This document shows positions 61,131 to 63,528 of a stretch of DNA of 63,528 bases, piece after piece; the first letter of the stretch is position 1; each line of letters begins with the position of its first letter. The stretch is from the NCBI RefSeq assembly GCF_023242475.1, contig NZ_JALJFG010000038.1, positions 1 to 63,528 of the forward strand, written 5' to 3'. The position numbers were made by a program, and so were the translations under genes. The notes beneath the pieces are model-generated. The model searched no databases. It had not been told where the DNA came from and saw only the letters and a program-made list of their open reading frames with translations. The DNA is from Pseudomonas sp. MWU15-20650 (GTDB taxonomy: Bacteria; Pseudomonadota; Gammaproteobacteria; Pseudomonadales; Pseudomonadaceae).

Positions 61131-61817
61131 ATGAAACGTTTCGTTCTGCTGGACACCACTCCGATCCCCGACAACGGCGGTGCCTTGTGCCTGTTCGAAT
61201 ACGGCGAGGATTTTGTCATCAAGATCCAGGGCGGTGACGGTGGCCAGTTGATGAACACGCGCATGCACGGTTCCGAAGACGCCTTGGCCGAGATTCCCTG
61301 CCGCAAGGTCGCCGGCCGCCCCGGCTCGCGCGTATTGATCGGCGGGCTGGGCATGGGCTTCACCCTCGCGTCGGCGCTCAAGCACCTGGGCAAGACGGCC
61401 GAAGTGGTGGTGGCGGAACTGGTGCCCGGCGTGGTGGAGTGGAACCGTGGGTCCTTGGGAGAAAAATCCGGACGCCCACTGCTGGACCCGCGCACCGTGA
61501 TCCGCATGGAAGACGTGGCCAAGGTGCTGCAAGCCGAACCCCAGGGGTTCGACGCGATCATGCTCGACGTGGACAACGGCCCCGAGGGCCTCACGCAGAA
61601 AGCCAACAGCTGGCTGTATTCCGCCGGCGGCCTGGCCGCGTGTGCCAAGGCGCTGCGCCCCAAGGGCGTGCTGGCCGTGTGGTCGGCCAGCGCCGATAAA
61701 CTGTTCAGCGACAAGCTGCGCAAGGCGGGTTTCAAGGCCGAGGAAGTGCAGGTGTTTGCCCATGGCAACAAGGGCACGCGGCACACCATCTGGATTGCAG
61801 AAAAGCTCAAGGGTTGA
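61131..61817 (+). CDS. Spermidine synthase-like protein
   Basis: The 228-residue product has a Rossmann-like nucleotide-binding site (VLIGGLGMGFTL, residues about 69-80, and VVVAELVPGVVEWN) as in spermidine synthase/methyltransferase-like proteins, with IMLDVDNGPEG in the active-site region. It lacks the long N-terminal domain of full spermidine synthases, so it may be a methyltransferase or an inactive relative. It lies divergent from the small secreted protein gene, 78 bp away. Confidence 0.78.
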   Translation: MKRFVLLDTTPIPDNGGALCLFEYGEDFVIKIQGGDGGQLMNTRMHGSEDALAEIPCRKVAGRPGSRVLIGGLGMGFTLASALKHLGKTAEVVVAELVPGVVEWNRGSLGEKSGRPLLDPRTVIRMEDVAKVLQAEPQGFDAIMLDVDNGPEGLTQKANSWLYSAGGLAACAKALRPKGVLAVWSASADKLFSDKLRKAGFKAEEVQVFAHGNKGTRHTIWIAEKLKG

Positions 61818-61848
61818 ACCGCGGCCGATCGGACAGCGCACATTTCAG

Positions 61849-61877
61849 GTGGGAGGGGGGCAAACCCTCTCCCACAG
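61849..61877. repeat. REP-like fragment
   Basis: GTGGGAGGGGGGCAAACCCTCTCCCAC, a short GC-rich palindrome (GTGGGAG...CTCCCAC) in the gap between the convergent spermidine synthase-like and ParB/Srx-like genes. It can act as a terminator-like hairpin (followed by AGTTTTTG). Confidence 0.6.
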
Positions 61878-61890
61878 TTTTTGTACCGCC

Positions 61891-62811
61891 TCAGTTGTGG
61901 GATTTTCGGTAATCGATCACGTAGGGCACTTTTTTGTCGAAGGTCTTTTCCAGTTCCTTGCGATCCAGCTGAGTCATGCCGCCCAGTTGATGGGCGGTGA
62001 AACCACTGTCACCCACCTGTGAGCCCGGTGCCAGGCTGACCATGCGCTTGGCGACGGCGTCAATGGCGCCCTTGTAGCCGCCTTTCTTATCCAGGTTGAA
62101 AGCACTCAGGTCGACCTGCGTGCGCAACCAATTACCCCAGTAGAACTCCAGGAACTCCGGCGCAATCGCGCCATCGTCCGGCTTACCGTAGGCGGCTTTG
62201 CGGGTGAAATACACCAGGCTGCGGAAGGTGTCGTCCTGCAGGCTCTTGAAGCCCAGGTGCGCCGGCAGTTGCTCGGGTGGCAGGGCCTGGCCTTGGTTGT
62301 CCTTGAGCCAGACTTTGCGCGCGGCTTCCATGCGCTGCCAGAAGGCCGCCATGTTCGGGCTGGTGCTGAAGTCGTCGGTCACCTTGACCCACATTTTCAA
62401 TTGCGGACCACCGCCAGGCACTTCCCACAAGGTGGTGAAACTGTGGTGACCGTCGGTCAGGTACAACTGGCCGGCGGGGCCCACGACCACGGTTTTCATG
62501 TCCTCTGGGTGAGTGCCCACCGCCTCCTTGCAGGTGAAACTGGAAGGTTTGCGCAGATCGGCGTCCTTGGGCACGTTGCTGGCTTCGCCCTGCCCATTGG
62601 TCTCGCAATATTCATCGAAAACCTTGGCGGGTTTGTCGGCGAACAGCCCCAAGCTGTAGTAAATCTGGTCGAACCCCACTACGGCCTGGGTGGGGTGCAG
62701 TCGTTCGAGGGCCACCTCGATCACCTCGCCCGGCCTGGGCGTCGAAAGCGCCTGGGCTTGAGCGGTGACGACACACAGTAGCAGTGCAACAATCCATGAA
62801 TGCAAACGCAT
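61891..62811 (-). CDS. Periplasmic ParB/Srx-fold protein
   Basis: The 306-residue precursor has a signal peptide (residues about 1-21, cut after AQA). The N-terminal half reads PGEVIEVALERLHPTQAVVGFDQIYY and LYLTDGHHSFTTLW, which is the ParB/sulfiredoxin-like nucleotide-binding pattern (the (D)GHHR-type motif with Ser/Phe). This fold is normally cytosolic (DNA partition or Srx), so export is notable. Function unknown. Confidence 0.72.
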   Translation of the reverse strand: MRLHSWIVALLLCVVTAQAQALSTPRPGEVIEVALERLHPTQAVVGFDQIYYSLGLFADKPAKVFDEYCETNGQGEASNVPKDADLRKPSSFTCKEAVGTHPEDMKTVVVGPAGQLYLTDGHHSFTTLWEVPGGGPQLKMWVKVTDDFSTSPNMAAFWQRMEAARKVWLKDNQGQALPPEQLPAHLGFKSLQDDTFRSLVYFTRKAAYGKPDDGAIAPEFLEFYWGNWLRTQVDLSAFNLDKKGGYKGAIDAVAKRMVSLAPGSQVGDSGFTAHQLGGMTQLDRKELEKTFDKKVPYVIDYRKSHN

Positions 62812-62918
62812 AAATTTCAGATCCTTATAGGTAAAGTGAATCGATCCTAGCGGTCATTTACAGCACAAGCGGCTAGAATCAACCTTATCCGTGACCCACC
62901 AAATAGCCAGGAGCCATG

Positions 62919-63293
62919 ATGAGCTCGACCAACCCGCCCTCCCACACCGCCAAGCTGGACCGCATCCTCGCCGATGCCCAGCGCGACCGAGAAATGGGCT
63001 ACCGCGACAAAGCCTTGAAGATGTACCCGCACGTATGCGGCCGTTGCGCCCGTGAGTTCGCCGGCAAACGCTTGAGTGAGCTGACCGTACACCATCGCAA
63101 TCACAACCATGATGACAACCCCCAGGACGGCTCCAACTGGGAGTTGTTGTGCCTGTACTGCCACGACAACGAACACTCGCGCTACACCGACCAGCAGTAC
63201 TTCGGCGAAGGCTCCACCAGCAGCCCGACCATTGCCAAGGCCACGCACAACCCGTTTGCGGCGTTGGCGGGGCTGATGAAGAAGGACGACTGA
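62919..63293 (+). CDS. yajD: HNH nuclease-like protein YajD
   Basis: The 124-residue protein has the HNH pattern LTVHHRNHNHDDNPQDGSNW followed by LLCLYCHDNEHS, with zinc-binding CGRC and CLYC pairs. YajD-family members are small HNH proteins of unclear role. ATG 62919 has AGGAG 5 bp upstream; an ATG one codon earlier is equally in frame but too close to it. Divergent from the ParB/Srx-like gene. Confidence 0.85.
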   Translation: MSSTNPPSHTAKLDRILADAQRDREMGYRDKALKMYPHVCGRCAREFAGKRLSELTVHHRNHNHDDNPQDGSNWELLCLYCHDNEHSRYTDQQYFGEGSTSSPTIAKATHNPFAALAGLMKKDD

Positions 63294-63328
63294 AGACTGT
63301 CGTTGAATGTACCGGCCTCATCAGGGCA

Positions 63329-63522
63329 TAGGTCTCTACACAATCACCGTCGAACGTAGAATCTGTGACAAGTCGGCTGTTGTGGCGAGCGGGCTTGTCC
63401 CGCGTTGGGGCGTGTAGCGCCCCCAAAGAAAGACGAATGCGGTGTACCCGATACTGCGCAGAGACAGTTTTGGGGCTGCTGCGCAGCCCAACGCGGGGCA
63501 AGCCCGCTCGCCACAGGGGAAT
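63329..63522. repeat. Composite interspersed repeat at window end
   Basis: Core GGTCTCTACACAATCACCGT..GGCTGTTGTGGC (63331-63386), then GCGAGCGGGCTTGTCCCGCG facing CGCGGGGCAAGCCCGCTCGC, with inner hairpins. It is the most complete of the three copies (others at 11794 and 20647). No gene lies in 63294-63528. Confidence 0.75.
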
Positions 63523-63528
63523 ATGACT

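Noticed and set aside
60768..61841. 357-codon minus-strand frame covering the spermidine synthase-like gene
   Set aside because: It is the antisense shadow of the plus-strand gene at 61131-61817; only the last 94 codons, with signal peptide and ribosome site, are credible.
1..63528. CRISPR array or prophage
   Set aside because: The repeats seen are dispersed palindromes without regular spacers, and no cas, integrase or phage structural gene was found.

Overview
The window looks like core chromosome from a fluorescent pseudomonad of the P. fluorescens complex. Evidence: the neighbourhood lolCDE / sthA / gap / mfd / nagZ / psrA / lexA-sulA / topA / fadBA / uup-like / slt matches the order I know from the PA2986-PA3020 block of P. 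aeruginosa. The same holds for acnA-rlmM-tusA. High-GC codon use, PsrA and LexA operators of Pseudomonas type, and many REP-like palindromes between genes agree. I see no rRNA, intact tRNA, CRISPR array, transposase, integrase or prophage gene. About 56 protein genes are supported, nearly all complete and housekeeping or conserved in the genus.

Layout. 1-3.7 kb: queuosine enzyme QueF, then a copper-type cupredoxin divergent from a CopRS-like two-component pair with a CusR/CopR-like box between them. 3.8-7.1 kb: lipoprotein-sorting operon lolC-lolD-lolE, with an intrinsic terminator in front of lolE. 7.2-11.8 kb: PilZ-like protein, glycerophosphodiesterase, SthA transhydrogenase, citrate-type MFS symporter. 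12.1-22.6 kb: long-form GAPDH, Mfd, CsiV, a SWIM/SNF2 helicase, NagZ and PsrA. 22.9-28.1 kb: LexA-SulA with two SOS boxes, two small conserved proteins, TopA and a DUF1653 protein. 28.2-31.6 kb: fadBA beta-oxidation operon. 32-39.7 kb: small membrane protein, universal stress protein, ABC-F ATPase, Slt transglycosylase, ABC exporter and a 59-residue conserved protein. 39.9-49.1 kb: PdxB, MATE efflux pump, TusA, RlmM, AcnA, LpxO-like hydroxylase, CysK. 49.2-63.5 kb: DUF748 / MoxR / VWA cluster, pxpABC with a divergent LysR gene, a glutamine-amidotransferase operon, oligopeptidase B, a lone cNMP-binding protein, a spermidine-synthase-like protein, a periplasmic ParB/Srx-like protein and a YajD HNH protein.

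Regulatory logic readable from the DNA: PsrA appears to repress itself and fadBA. Both promoters carry paired CAAAC-N4-GTTTG-type sites arranged with the same 13-bp step. LexA appears to repress lexA-sulA through two CTG-N10-CAG boxes. A CopR-type site lies between the cupredoxin gene and copRS. topA has a good sigma70 promoter.

No clearly new multi-gene system is visible. The less explained material is intergenic: three classes of interspersed repeat, one of them a 77-bp inverted-repeat-bounded element that seems to have inserted into a REP copy with an 11-bp flanking duplication; a possible small RNA between fadB and a membrane-protein gene; and the terminator inside the lol operon.
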